A DNA stretch of 64,000 nt from Lepidostoma basale (GCA_022606425.2 JAHDVF020000215.1:62001-126000); one strand, 5' to 3'. Numbered from the stretch's first letter, positions 9,690-19,745 are shown. Notes: a model not told the origin generated them from the letters alone. A program made the numbers and translations.

Positions 9690-10230
9690 TGGCACGTGAA
9701 CATTTTTTTAAGCTTATTATTTTGTTTATTGTGTCTTGAACAATGATGTTAAACTCCATATTAAACAATTAATATGAATGAAAACGTTTCTAGAAAACTG
9801 ACGTTTTCATTCGTATTTTTTGTAATAAAATTTTAATGTTATGTGCACAAAGTTTTGTGTCATAGTCGTATGTACGAAACAAAACATGTCGTGTTATGCG
9901 TACGAAACAATAAAAAAATATTAATACACCTTGCAAATTGTTTTTACATCACTTTTTTTTAACAACAAAAATAAAGTATTAATATGTATGAAAAACGATA
10001 GTTTTCAAGGAGTTTTATTATAATATTTATGTATGACATGTTTCGCACTTCAAAAGCATTTTCAAAATGAGATTTCAAATTGACATTTTGAAAATGCCTT
10101 AGAAGGGCGAAACTCATACATAAATATTATAGTAAAACTCCTTGAAAACTATCGTTTTTCATACATATTCATAATTTGATATGGAGTTTAACATCATTTT
10201 TCAAGAAACAATAAATAAAAATAAATTAGT
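9690..10230. mobile_element. Two PLE fold-back copies of the GTTTCTTGAACAATG type
   Basis: 9717-9835 joins 'aatgaaaacg' to its inverse 'ctgacgttttcattcgtatt', so the centre is deleted. 9975-10215 is a longer palindromic copy with inverted 'gacatgtttcgc' and 'gaagggcgaaact' blocks. The flank 'atgtacgaaacaaaacatgtcgtgttatg' type sequence occurs at about 9870-9895 and again at 10315-10345. Confidence 0.7.
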
Positions 10231-10632
10231 GTACAATCAAATTAATGTTATATTTAATAACGCCACACCACGAATTAAGTGCTTAATTCGAAAGTGTACT
10301 TTATTTGTGTTATGTGTACAAAATAAAACATGTCGTGTTATGTATATGAAACAATAATGTTTGTATTTTGTGTACGATATGAAACATTTTATGTGTAGGA
10401 AAGAGTCAATTAATTAATTTCTACCCTAAGTACATACATAACCCAAATATGACACGTTATGGGATTTAATGTTAGTCAATAATTCTCTATCACCTCTGGC
10501 TCTATAGCTAACATCCATGTTGCTTTATATCTTTCGCATCTTCGACAATACTATTTTTTTTTGACCGGTTTCGATTTCAATGAGCTTGATTCACCCTTTC
10601 ACAATATCCATCATTATTCAACTAACTTACTT
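10231..10632. other. No recognisable feature
   Basis: AT-rich. Contains a second copy of the 'aaacatgtcgtgttatg' string noted at 9885. Confidence 0.35.
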
Positions 10633-10928
10633 ACTAACCAACTAACCAATACTCCGTATCTCCGGGATAGGAAGAAATAATGGACTGCCACACTTTTCAT
10701 TCCTGACACACTTCTCACCGAATTCTCAACAGAATCTCACCACTGTTTCCTGGTTAATCAGTACTTCAAGTTTAAGATTTCTTTTGATTATGTGAGTCCC
10801 ATCCTCCAGCGTGGGTCTAATTTTTTTCTCCGAATTTTACTCTCAAAAACTGTAAGCCTGCTTTCCTTTCTTTACGTTAGAGACCATGTCTCACAGCCAT
10901 AGTTAACTGCCTGTCTTATAATAGTCTT
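10633..10928 (-). mobile_element. LINE-T 3' stub fused to another LINE fragment
   Basis: 10633-10715 is a LINE-T terminus. 10716-10928 reads on the minus strand as a different LINE C-terminus (VNYGCETWS-like, then 'DPRW'-like near 10806). The 'cccacgctggagg' string recurs at 36877. Confidence 0.65.
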
Positions 10929-11450
10929 ATAACTAACTAACTAACTAACTAACCATCACGCCGTCTCCCCTGTGGGGTAAGCAGAAAGAATGGAACGCCA
11001 CACTGTTCTGTCCTGACATACTTCTCTCGATTCCTCTACATTCATAAATCATGCACGCACGTCGATTTTTCCGACTCCTCACGTGACCGACATTCAATAT
11101 TTGATTGATTTGATCGTGCCACGTTTTCCTTGGCCTTCCTCTATTTCTAGCTCCGTTTACGCCGTTTACATATACCTTCTTTACCATTCTGTCTTCACTC
11201 ATTCTTTCCATGTGTCCAAACCATCTTAATGACCCTTTCCTTATTTTGTTCATAACACTTTCATTTGCACCACATTCACTTCTTATACTTGCATTTGTCA
11301 CTTTATCATATGCAGATTTGTCACACATTCGTCTTAGAGATCCCATTTCTGCTGCATTTATTCTACTTTCATCCTTCTTTTGCCAGTTCCATGCTTCACT
11401 TCCATACATAAGGATCGGCACAAGAACACCATTGTGCACTGCCAAAGAAT
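10929..11450 (-). mobile_element. LINE-T C-terminal half with TAAC/TTAG tail
   Basis: Frame 10945-11445 (166 codons) starts at MAVHNGVLVPILMYGSEAWN, continues with KDESRINAAEMGSLRRMC and SLRWFGHMERMSEDRM, then RGRPRKTWHDQINQIL. It then frameshifts near 11055, so the normal terminus NVEEAREVCQDR...SAYP appears in another frame. The tail is (TAAC)4 at 10930-10953. Truncated at the 5' end. Confidence 0.9.
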
Positions 11451-11467
11451 ATAAAAATAATAAATAA

Positions 11468-12260
11468 GATTAAAATTACGTTACGTGTTACCTTTCATTT
11501 TTTCTAAATTTGCTACCTAATTTACAGCCGTTTCACGCCAAAATTATGTATTGAAAAATACTCTAACTTGGACTAGGATCTTAAGGTATACAGAATTAAA
11601 GCCCTTTTCCACTTATGTTGTTGGATACTTTATTGAATATGTGATTTAGTGGTTCGTTTATATGGGGGCTATATATGGTTATTCGAAAGAGGGTGAGGAA
11701 GGAATAAGGGTTAATGGTAAAGTCCTATTTTTTTCTCGGCCAAGTTTGCATTAATTGAAGACCAGTTAGTATTGCATGGTAGGGTATAATGGGATCATTC
11801 TAATTATTTTAGAAAGGAAGCTGATTCCGAGGGAAGAGAAAATGAGCTACGTATTCTGGCGGGTTGTATGAAATGATTTTAGTTTCTACCGATGTTCGCG
11901 TATGTTAAATACGCAAGACATTACTTGTATATCCACCTTGTACATTGTACATGTAATTACAAGAGATCACGTTGGGTCATGCGACAAAACACGTGATATT
12001 TTACTGCTCTTAAACGTGGAGCACTGCAACTGAATGTTTAGCAATTTAAATTGATATATGGGGATAAGGACTCGCATGCGATAGCGCCCTAGCGTGAATT
12101 TATTAGAATATATACAGTAAATTTATTCGCATAGTAAAACCATTGCAACACACAGGCATTTAACATAGTTTTTGTAACTAATATCGCAATATTCATAATG
12201 GATCTGTATGATAGAATATCGAACTCAGGCGTCAAAGGAGAATACAAGGTAGACGAAAGC
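11468..12260. other. No recognisable feature
   Basis: About 800 bp of AT-rich sequence with no domain-bearing ORF or repeat match noticed. Confidence 0.4.
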
Positions 12261-12262
12261 AT

Positions 12263-12288
12263 TTTAATAATAATAATAATAATAATAG

Positions 12289-12323
<35 letters not shown>

Positions 12324-12325
12324 TA
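12263..12325. repeat. (AAT)n microsatellite
   Basis: Near-continuous AAT units with AGT and ACT interruptions. Confidence 0.95.
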
Positions 12326-12450
12326 CTAAATTTTAAGCGCCGTTTTTGTGATGTAATCACCGTAAGGGCGCATCATCAATTAATATTTATCAATTATAAT
12401 ATATATTAAAATTTTGTATATTTGTATTTAAACCACTTTATTCTTTACAA

Positions 12451-12492
12451 CAACCAACCGGTTTCGCTCCCGCCGGAGCTTCGTCAGGGATA
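12451..12492 (-). ncRNA. Hammerhead ribozyme candidate, PLE-D
   Basis: On the minus strand: CUGACGA core, then stem II GCUCC/GGAGC (5 bp) around a GGCG loop, GAAAC, a two-pair stem III with CG loop, and a GUU cleavage triplet. Stem I starts with two C-G pairs (UAUCC against GGUUG). All catalytic-core positions of the hammerhead consensus are met (N7 is free). The second copy at 27452-27496 keeps the fold. Cleavage is predicted, not shown. Confidence 0.75.
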
Positions 12493-12574
12493 CAATGGAC
12501 ACAGTCAGTGCACATACACAACAAATACACAACAAGATTCGAAAAATCATAAATTTGACATTTGATATATTATT

Positions 12575-12619
12575 GTAACACCTGATGATGTCAACATAGG
12601 TTGATGAAAAGGCTGTCGG
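12575..12619 (+). ncRNA. Hammerhead candidate, PLE-A, partly decayed
   Basis: CUGAUGA core at 12582-12588, stem II GUCAAC/GUUGAU (one G-U), then GAAAAGGCUGUC instead of GAAACAGCUGUC. The catalytic core is kept but stem III is weakened. Confidence 0.6.
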
Positions 12620-12721
12620 TAAAATAAAATACAATTGTGATACAAAAAACAAAGTTATTTAATTTAACAGTTGAAAAAAAAAATGTTATTATTTAAAAAA
12701 AAAATTTATAAAGACTAACAT

Positions 12722-12878
12722 CAAGGATTTATATCAATGATATTAGAATTTATTTTACAATCTTCAATGTGAGCAGAAAATAGCTCATTATTATGAAGAA
12801 GGAACCTGGTGGTGTCCAGGCTTGAACCCATGCCCCCTGGATCAGGAGCCAAGCGTTCTATCCCCTAGACACCACCCG
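12722..12878 (-). mobile_element. SINE-2, tRNA-derived
   Basis: On the minus strand: TGGTGTCTAGGGG (A-box-like), GCTCCTGATCCAGG, GGGTTCAAGCC (B-box-like), then a body 'ataatgagctattttctgctcaca' shared with 45280-45320. The tRNA-like head is too diverged at its acceptor ends to be a functional tRNA gene. Confidence 0.8.
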
Positions 12879-12917
12879 ATTAAAACAAAAATAAGCTTCA
12901 AAAAATTTATCCCGGGT

Positions 12918-13253
12918 GCCAACAATCTACGTTACGAAAATCATTCTCCATAGATGGCGTTAGTGGGTCGGTTGTATAGGTTAATTCTTGAAAAAATTCA
13001 CAAGTGCAACCAAATCTACATAGATGGCTGACTGAAACTGACACGTGAAGATGAATATGGATTTTGAAGTATATACGAGTATACATCTTCCAAAAATTTG
13101 TCATGCATGATCAAAATAACAAAGGTGGAATGGGGAATGTTGTAATTACACAAAGCGTGCGCTTAACCCGACCAATGACAGGTCATAAGTCCTGTAAACA
13201 CCTTGATCATCCATGTTCAGTTTCCAGTTTACGTCTTCGTCTCTACTGAGATA
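12918..13253 (-). mobile_element. M-TTAA MITE copy
   Basis: Terminus 'tctactgagatacaattaa' at 13239-13257 ends in the TTAA-type boundary. Some 290 bp (12940-13232) are almost identical to 18529-18822, suggesting a recent shared source copy. Confidence 0.8.
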
Positions 13254-13676
13254 CAATTAAAATCTACGTTTAATCTGAGAATGAAATGTGATAATTTAAA
13301 TGTTTTTGCAAATAATATTGGTCAAAATATTCGAAATTACCCCACTAAATATTATTGGCTAACTTCATCATTTTGCACTTCCGATCACGGCTACACATTT
13401 ATATGTTTACTGTAAGAATTTAAATGTTTCGTCTTAGTTATTCGTGCAAGCTTTGCTTTGCTCTAACGGTGTGTTGTCATTTTTCACTCTGATTTGTAAC
13501 ACGCCCCGGGCAGTCGGGTTCACGGGTGATAGTTCAAGTCCGCGAGTCGGCTCGCATAAACAAAGGAGCAACGGTGACGTCACAATCGTCTCCATTAACA
13601 AAGAACATCGCATTCGAATTGTTCCTCCGACTTCCCACCTCAACACAGTGGCGGATCGAGTGAAATAGGTACCCAA
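13254..13676. other. Unassigned; GC-richer block 13490-13670
   Basis: The block includes 'cagtggcggatcgag' at 13648, which resembles a hAT terminus, but no partner end was found. Overlapping ORFs on both strands have no recognised domain. Confidence 0.35.
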
Positions 13677-14205
13677 GCAATAGAGATTGTCTTCCTAATG
13701 TTGAACCATCTCTCATGCGTTTCTGGTAGTATTCTTCTTTCTTTCTTTCTTCTTTAATAGCCGTTGTCGTCCACTGCTGGACACATAGGCCTCCCCCATA
13801 CTTCTTCATGTATGACATGTCATACGGGGGGTGGTTGGCATTACAACGCCACGCTTGCCAGACGGGTTGGCGAGGTGTCCTTCCACGTTAGCCTATGCAT
13901 CAATATTATCCACCGAGGTTATTCACACTCGATCTCTAACATTTCGCATAGTTTCCAGGGGAGACCAAAGTCGAGGAGGTGTGGATAGGTACTTGGGATC
14001 AGATCAATCCTCCAGCGTAGCATGGCCATCACCACGGTGATGGCCATGCACCGCTCGAAGAGTCAATAGGATCCCCCTTACTCCCCCTGTCTGGTAGTAT
14101 ACTATACACAATATATTATTTTACCTGTTCTCAATAGATTCCTTAAAAATAAAATTTGGAATGTCTGTTGATGAAATAAACTGATTTGATTTGATTTAGA
14201 GAAAT
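13677..14205 (+). mobile_element. LINE-C 3' end interrupted by a 357-bp LINE-R insertion
   Basis: 'gtcttcctaatgttgaacc' at 13688 and the 3' terminus AATAAACTGATTTGATTTGATTT (about 14175-14198) belong to one LINE-C copy. Between them sits a minus-strand insert flanked by the identical 11-mer TCTGGTAGTAT at 13722-13732 and 14090-14100. Confidence 0.85.
13733..14089 (-). mobile_element. 5'-truncated LINE-R-type retroposon with 11-bp TSD
   Basis: Minus strand: ends in a GAAAGAAAGAAGAA-type tail at 13733-13756, directly preceded by codons for VQQWTTTA. The rest (13830-14089) is non-coding and includes a 13-bp-arm hairpin at 14021-14048. Truncation, tail and target duplication indicate target-primed reverse transcription. 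Confidence 0.85.
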
Positions 14206-14209
14206 TTTC

Positions 14210-14358
14210 TTCTTTGCGATTTCAATCCTTCCTTCAAGGATTGGTATGCAGCAATATCTTGCACCTCATCGCCTTCTGCAGTCTTCTTTAACTCAACATC
14301 TTCTTCTGGTACGTGTCAGGTCTCCCCAACGATCACTGCAGCGAAGGGGTCTCTGTCT
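14210..14358. other. Unassigned, possibly LINE-derived
   Basis: GC-richer than its surroundings with a possible coding bias on the minus strand, but no motif I recognise. Confidence 0.3.
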
Positions 14359-14720
14359 TAATTAACTAACTAACTAACCATCACGCCGTTTCCACGGAGG
14401 GTTAGGCAGAGAGGATGGATCGCCACATTGTTCTATCCTGACATAACTCTCGCGCCTCTACTACATTTACACATCGTGACATGCACGCCGCCTTTTAGTA
14501 ATTGATTTATTTGGTCATGCCATGTCTTCCTTGGCTTTCCTCAACTTGTTTTTCCATTCACACTACTTGTATATATCTTTTTAACCATTCTTCCCTCATC
14601 CATTTGTTCCATATGTCCAAACCATCTTAGTGACCCTTTCATGTTTTTATTTATTACGCATTCATCCGCTTTACATTCCTTTCTTACTTCATCATTAGAT
14701 ATTCTATCATTTATTTATTT
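14359..14720 (-). mobile_element. LINE-T fragment, frame decayed
   Basis: TAAC tail at 14363-14378, then the family terminus and 'ggtttggacat' (WFGHM region near 14610). No long frame survives, so this is an older copy. Confidence 0.75.
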
Positions 14721-14734
14721 ATTTTATTATTTTT

Positions 14735-15072
14735 TTTTTTTAATGTATACAACAGGTCGTTTGAACCCAATTAGTGTATGCAATTTATTTTTAGCTATTA
14801 TATATTGATTCTCGTGACATATATAAGGTTCCCACCACCACCCGAGACTGTTATAGGACGCAGCGACGCCCTTTCGTCAGTCTCGCTGCACTATCTAGGC
14901 CTATTCTCGTGACATGTGATAGGTAGCCAATCTATCGCCATTTTATTGTCACGTGAATTCTACACCAGACCAAATACAGTTTGACAATCACACTGCCAAT
15001 GCCGGGAATCGAACCCGGGACCTTCGGTATGGAAGTCAGAGCTCTTATCACTCTGCCACCTTTCTGTCTTGC
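14735..15072 (-). mobile_element. SINE-1 (B tail) with a nested hairpin element
   Basis: Minus strand: tRNA-like head with A-box-like TGGCAGAGTGA and B box GGTTCGATTCC near 15010, body 'agtgtgattgtcaaactg', and tail B (caggtcgtttgaaccc on the plus strand) at 14750. Positions 14826-14910 are foreign: they hold copy 2 of the short GC-rich hairpin element, and a short SINE segment (ctcgtgacat) is duplicated at both sides. Confidence 0.85.
14830..14906 (-). repeat. Short GC-rich hairpin element, copy 2
   Basis: Minus strand: CTGACGA, arms AGGGCGT / GCGTCCT around CGCT, then ATAACA, as at 4555-4632. The flanking 'ctcgtgacat' repeat (14811-14820 and 14904-14913) may be its target duplication. Confidence 0.6.
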
Positions 15073-15725
15073 GCCCTTTGAAATAGGTTCTCAACTTAGA
15101 TCATTCCTGTCCATTCTCTTATATTTCGCAGAATTGCCTTCTACCAACTCCCCGACGGCCTTCTATTTTACACATGATTATCAGCGGAAGGAGGTAGTAT
15201 TTTTCTCCTCGATTTAACGTTTCCAGCACCATGGGTAAATGATAAATCTAACTCCGTAAAGCACGTATTAGTCGTGGTTCTATCATAATTATAAGTTATT
15301 GCTTTTTATTAAAATATTATTCATGACGATTGCATTAATATGGGATTTATCCATGTGGGAATATTTTGCATAATAATTCAAACTGGTAGAATGGATAACT
15401 TTTCAATTGTGTAGATTCAATGGAATGGAATGTAAGGATGGACCACACCTTGTCTGCAGTTTAAATCGACCATAAAGGGAATCGATTAATATTCTGCATA
15501 CACCCGTAAAACGCTATGCTATTTATACGATTGATTCATTACGTGTTGCACTTTACGTATGGAAATCTGATTCCATATTAAAATATCCAGACAGATACGA
15601 ATACACACGTATATTTATTTTGTCTCGATAATGAAAGTATAATATCTTCGAAACATGGCAAAATTTAGTTTAACTTCAATTTCGTTTCATACTGTCGTTT
15701 ATATATACGAGTATATAATACTATT
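15073..15725. other. No recognisable feature
   Basis: AT-rich; no ORF with a domain and no match noticed. Confidence 0.4.
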
Positions 15726-15727
15726 AT

Positions 15728-15890
15728 AATTAACTCGTCCATTGTTTTGGCCGAAACACTATGATACTTCAACATTATAAGTGTTAAAATTTAAAACACT
15801 GTTATAATATCACAATTTATTTTTATTCACTGAGAGTGTCGTGACAGCTGTTTCGCCAACCGATGTTGGCATCAGGTGTTACAATATACT
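15728..15890 (-). mobile_element. PLE-A terminal repeat
   Basis: Starts with 'tccattgttttggccgaaac' and 'actatgatacttcaacatta', the shared left block of PLE-A. It ends with a minus-strand hammerhead-like motif. Confidence 0.75.
15843..15881 (-). ncRNA. Hammerhead-like motif, PLE-A variant
   Basis: CTGATG, stem II GCCAAC/GUUGGC, GAAAC, AGCTGTC. Compared with other PLE-A copies (GUCAAC/GUUGAC), one stem II pair changed U-A to C-G on both sides, a compensatory change. Two core-flanking bases (A9 and the next) appear deleted, so this copy may not cleave. Confidence 0.6.
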
Positions 15891-16112
15891 GAATGAACCG
15901 AAAAAACTGAAAAAAGTTTCATTTCGCATGCATACCTCATACATACTATTCACCAGAATTTGTAGTTCATGCTCGTTGTCTGCAAGTAGGACAGCGTCAT
16001 CCGCATACAAGAGACAGCTTACTGACACCCCGCTCATTTTGGCACCTACATCCAACACTTTCGCCTCTTTCATACACTTGTCCATATATAGATTAAATAC
16101 CACGGGGACATT
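15890..16112 (-). pseudogene. LINE-T reverse transcriptase fragment (YADD)
   Basis: Minus-strand frame 15879-16103 encodes a piece of the reverse-transcriptase palm: MDKCMKEAKVLDVGAKMSGV, then SCLLYADDAVLLADNEHELQ. YADD at about residues 33-36 carries the catalytic aspartates. It ends after EVCMRNE, where PLE-A sequence begins. The 55365-55620 fragment covers the same region of the same family. Confidence 0.85.
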
Positions 16113-16258
16113 ACTTTCTTTTTCTTCTAATACATGTTATTGATATCGCTGTATGTTTGCCCTTAATAGATAAAAAAAATCAAATAAATTAATGAAATGT
16201 CGATAAAAACAATCGCAATTTTTAGTAGAAGTTCAGTGTAAGTTCATAGTATTATATT
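16113..16258. other. No recognisable feature
   Basis: Short AT-rich spacer before the fold-back MITE. Confidence 0.35.
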
Positions 16259-16520
16259 ATATCGTCGGTTCAAAGGTAAAACTCATTAAGTGACATTTGA
16301 TTTTTTTTTTTTTTTTTTGCAATTTCTGATCAGATTTGTGAATTCTATGTCAGAAAGTAATCATCAAGTGTTTTTATTAAAGAATAACTGTTATTCTTTA
16401 ATAAATACACTTGGTGATTGTTTTCTGACGTAGAATTCACAAGTCTGATGCGGAAGTTGCAAAAAAATGAGAAAATTTTGAAATGTTACTTAATGAGTTT
16501 TACCTTTGAACCGACGATAT
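16259..16520. mobile_element. Fold-back MITE, arms of about 130 bp
   Basis: Near-palindromic around base 16389. Terminal ATATCGTCGG / CCGACGATAT and subterminal 'ttcaaaggtaaaactcatta' are inverted at both ends. Possible 3-bp duplication ATT at 16256-16258 and 16521-16523. No coding capacity and no second copy noticed. One arm carries a T18 tract that the other lacks. Confidence 0.8.
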
Positions 16521-17080
16521 ATTCTTTCGAATTGTATCCTTCGGGTGTATCGTATATTGGAAGGTTAGACTAAAAATACTAGGAGTTTAAAGGGTTAAGA
16601 GGCCTTGGAAGGTCAATTCGACTATAATATTAATACAAATGAGTAATATAAGTAGGTACCACACGTATAATGTATTAAAATATGTATGTATGAAGATTTA
16701 TGCTGGTACTAATAATTCAAATAAAGAACGCTTTATTGATATCCATTCTGGTCCTACCTATCAATGTTATTCAACCATTTTTTTTTTCGTTCTTTTCTCA
16801 TACTTGAATGAACTGTTTTTACGTACATACTTTTTTACATCTATTGAAATTATGCCAACTGGTTTATATTTCATTCAAGTTTACCTAGTCGCGATGCGAT
16901 ACCCATAATTCAAAGCTCTGTTTACACTCGAAAGTAAAGCAGTTCGAACATTATAGTTGGTTCGTACTCGGTTGATAGATACGTGAATGGTTTGCGTTAC
17001 AAATAGTTTCATACAAATTACATGTGTCAACACTCGTTACGTTCGTGCATACATTGACTACGAATTACAAAACCGCACTT
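16521..17080. other. Unassigned, one 89-codon ORF
   Basis: The plus-strand ORF 16639-16908 has a hydrophobic centre but no recognised motif. It is probably fortuitous in AT-rich DNA. Confidence 0.35.
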
Positions 17081-17937
17081 TTAACTAGTTCTAAGTACTA
17101 GAAAAAAACTATTAACCGTCGCGTTGCCATGTGGTAAATTGAGTTTCCACTGCCAATTTAAAGTTGATTTTCTTAAAACCTATGGACCCTAATATTATAA
17201 AATAAATTGTAATCCTCCATTGAAGTGTTCTCAATATTTCGTAATAAAAAAAAAAGCAAAAAATTACTTCCTTCATCCCAAAAAAAAATATTTTCTAAGA
17301 CTGCCCTCACCTTCATTCGTGTTAAGGTAGAATTTGTTTTGCTAATATTTACAACTTTATCAAAAGTGACAAATACTTACTCGCTGTTTTGAACGTATTA
17401 TAAATTATATCTTTGGCTTTTTCAATAGGTACGTAATAATACCGACTGTTGATGGAAACGCAGAACGCAACTTAATAATATCAGAACTGTGAAAATATTA
17501 ACACTTTACCAAAAGGGACAAATATTAATACGTACTCGTTGTCTTGAACGTACTATACATTTTGCCTAGGTGCCTTTATCATACGTAAAATCTCGTAATG
17601 TCTCGCCTCGCCGGCTGCGGCGCGCAGACAAGTTTATACCTGATGTCTAGTCGATCGTATGCTGTGACGCATTCCATATCAGAAATCGCATGGTTCCAGA
17701 AAAAAATTAATAATGATATGTTTTTCAAATAATCCATGTATGTTATAGATATCGATCTATTCCTAATGAAATTCCCTACAAGATGACATAAATTAAATTT
17801 TGATTCATCTAGTCATATGCTTGATATTTAGATAAAGTTAGCGGTAAACTGAACTTACCACATGGGAGCAAGCGTTTTGTTTTGAACACGGTACGTTAAG
17901 GGTTAACTAGTTCTAAGTACTAGAAAAAAACTATTAA
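17081..17937. mobile_element. 787-bp element between identical 35-bp direct repeats
   Basis: The 35-mer beginning TTAACTAGTTCTAAG occurs at 17081-17115 and 17903-17937 without a mismatch and itself starts with TTAA and ends in TTAA. Inside, 'ccatgtggtaaattgagttt' (17128) faces inverted 'aaactgaacttaccacatgg' (17847). Two internal direct repeats (about 17343 and 17495) share 'gacaaatatta'-type sequence. The TTAA borders suggest a piggyBac/Kolobok-type MITE, but a 35-bp duplication is not explained by that. Confidence 0.65.
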
Positions 17938-18189
17938 AAAACATACAAGCACTATTGAAGTCAGGACGTTTAGTTTATGTGAGAGTCATCTTGTAATCGC
18001 GTTTCAATAGATTATCTTTACCGCATCGTTGATGGGTTAAAAATTAGGACAGAATCATTTGAATGACAGCTCATTAACTTCACTATAATAATGAAGGAGG
18101 TACTCACGTTCACGCGTATAAAATAAATTCCTACGCAATATGGTAATGTTGAAACCGTTTTTCTCTTGGGTATGCTGGGACACAATTGT
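17938..18189. other. No recognisable feature
   Basis: AT-rich, with a low-information minus-strand ORF only. Confidence 0.35.
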
Positions 18190-18305
18190 CTTGAACGGAT
18201 GAAATTACTTAATACGAATGAAAACGTCAGTTTTCTAGAAGTTTTATAATATTTTATGGGAATGACATGTTTCGCTCTTCTAGGCATTATCAAATGTGAC
18301 GAAAC
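18190..18305 (-). mobile_element. PLE half-copy of the GTTTCTTGAACAATG type
   Basis: Minus strand carries TTGATAATGCC, a GCC/GGC-type hairpin with AGA loop, GCGAAACATGTC. Relative to CUGAUGA the core has C3-to-U and G8-to-A, so it is a derived, probably silent hammerhead relative. Confidence 0.65.
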
Positions 18306-18429
18306 TTCAACTCATTGCAGTTTATATACACTAGTAAATGGAGCAGAATATGGTAATTTACGAAAATTGATGTGAGTTTATACATTTTTAACAAATAATT
18401 ATTTGGGTTGGTCCAGAAATATTGGAAAT

Positions 18430-18830
18430 TCTTTGGCATATAGAATGGAATAATACTCTTAGCGGCTTCTAACAATATGTTAGGCGATAGCCTTCGCATT
18501 GTGTTAATAAGGTAGTTTGATAAAACGCCGAAAATCATTCTCCATAGATGGCGTTAGTGGGTCGGTTGTATAGGTTAATTCTTGAAAAAATTCACTAGTG
18601 CAACCAAATCTACATAGATGGCTGACTGAAACTGACACGTGAAGATAAATATGGATTTTGAAGTATATATACATCTTCCAAAAATTTGTCGTGCATGATC
18701 ACAATAACAAAGGTGGAATGGGGAATGTTGTAATTACATAAAGCGTGCGCTTAACCCAACCAATGACAGGTCATAAGTCCTGTAAACACCTTGATCATCC
18801 ATGTTCAGTTTCCAGTTTGCGAACTCGTTA
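18430..18830 (-). mobile_element. M-TTAA MITE copy
   Basis: Covers the central block ('gcggcttctaacaat', 'gcgatagccttcgcattgtg') as well as the 290 bp shared with 12940-13232. The terminus is cut at 18822. Confidence 0.75.
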
Positions 18831-19497
18831 AGAAATTTTATGACAATGATTACATGGTTAAGGGATACTAAATGATATTATATAAATAAAAAGTAAGTTA
18901 TTTGAGGTAGGACGAAATAAAGTGTTTCTAAGAAAACATCTTTTTAATAATTGTTTAAAAATGATTTTACATATTTCAAGGGGACTTATGATTCTAAGTT
19001 TTATATATACTCGTAAAATAAAATAGCCATCCTGTGTGCGTAGACTCAATTGATGTATTCTTCTCTTCTGCATCTGAAATGTGAAATAAATACATTGCAA
19101 AATCAAGAGTTCTTTGAATCTAATTATATATTGGAACTACATTAAGGAGTGGGGATGAATATATGATAGCTTGTTCATTGATTAAAGTTAAATTAGGGTT
19201 TTCGTTGATCAAATAATTTTTTTTTCAAGGATTTATTATCAGCTATATTGAGGATGCCAACATTTTGATAAATATATGGGTTCATGCTATTCGTAAGAAT
19301 TATAATGGGATTCTTTTAGAACTCCACCATCTTGGTGGGTATCCATCTTTATCTTACGGATCGAACGAAAGCTCTATGAACGTTTATGGCATGAATTGAT
19401 TAAGAAATAGGTAGACAAAACAATTGAAAAAGTGTCATGTCATCAAATCAATCAACTTTTAAATGTCGGCTACTTGGGTATTCGGAGAAATCTAGGA
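18831..19497. other. No recognisable feature
   Basis: AT-rich. The ORF at 18858-19106 has no motif. A short LINE-C-like 'cttggtgggtatccatcttta' string occurs at 19331, as also seen near 51936. Confidence 0.35.
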
Positions 19498-19745
19498 TAT
19501 TTATTTATTGTTTCTTGAACAATGATGTAAAACTCCATATTAAATAATTAATACGAATGAAAACGTCAGTTCTCTACAAGCTTTAATAATTTTTTTGGGA
19601 ATGATATGTTTCGCCCTGCTAAGGCATTATCAAATGTCTGAAAAATGGCATTTGATAATGCCTTAGAAGGGCGAAACATGTCATTCCCATAAAATATTAT
19701 AAAAATTCTATTATAGAAAACTGTCGTTTTCATTCGTATTAATTA
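19498..19745. mobile_element. Complete PLE fold-back, GTTTCTTGAACAATG type
   Basis: Both arms are present: 'aatgaaaacgtcagtt' (19556) and 'aactgtcgttttcattcg' (19718). Each arm carries a 'gggcgaaacatgtc'-like block, on opposite strands, meeting at 'aaaaatgg' (19645). This best copy shows the family is intrinsically palindromic. Confidence 0.8.

Larger units (their letters stand above)
12418..12660. mobile_element. PLE-D plus PLE-A terminal blocks with opposed hammerheads
   Basis: The left half carries a minus-strand PLE-D ribozyme motif. The right half carries a plus-strand PLE-A motif. About 85 bp of spacer sequence between them (starting 'tacaatggacacagtcag') matches the PLE-A flank at 2280-2330. 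The flank 'ccactttattctttacaac' matches the other PLE-D copy at 27500. Confidence 0.75.

Noticed and set aside
12428..12652. 74-codon minus-strand ORF as a membrane protein
   Set aside because: It lies entirely across the PLE-D and PLE-A terminal blocks, so it is an accidental frame in structured non-coding sequence.
13648..13662. hAT element starting at cagtggcggatcgag
   Set aside because: No inverted partner end or 8-bp duplication was found within several kilobases.
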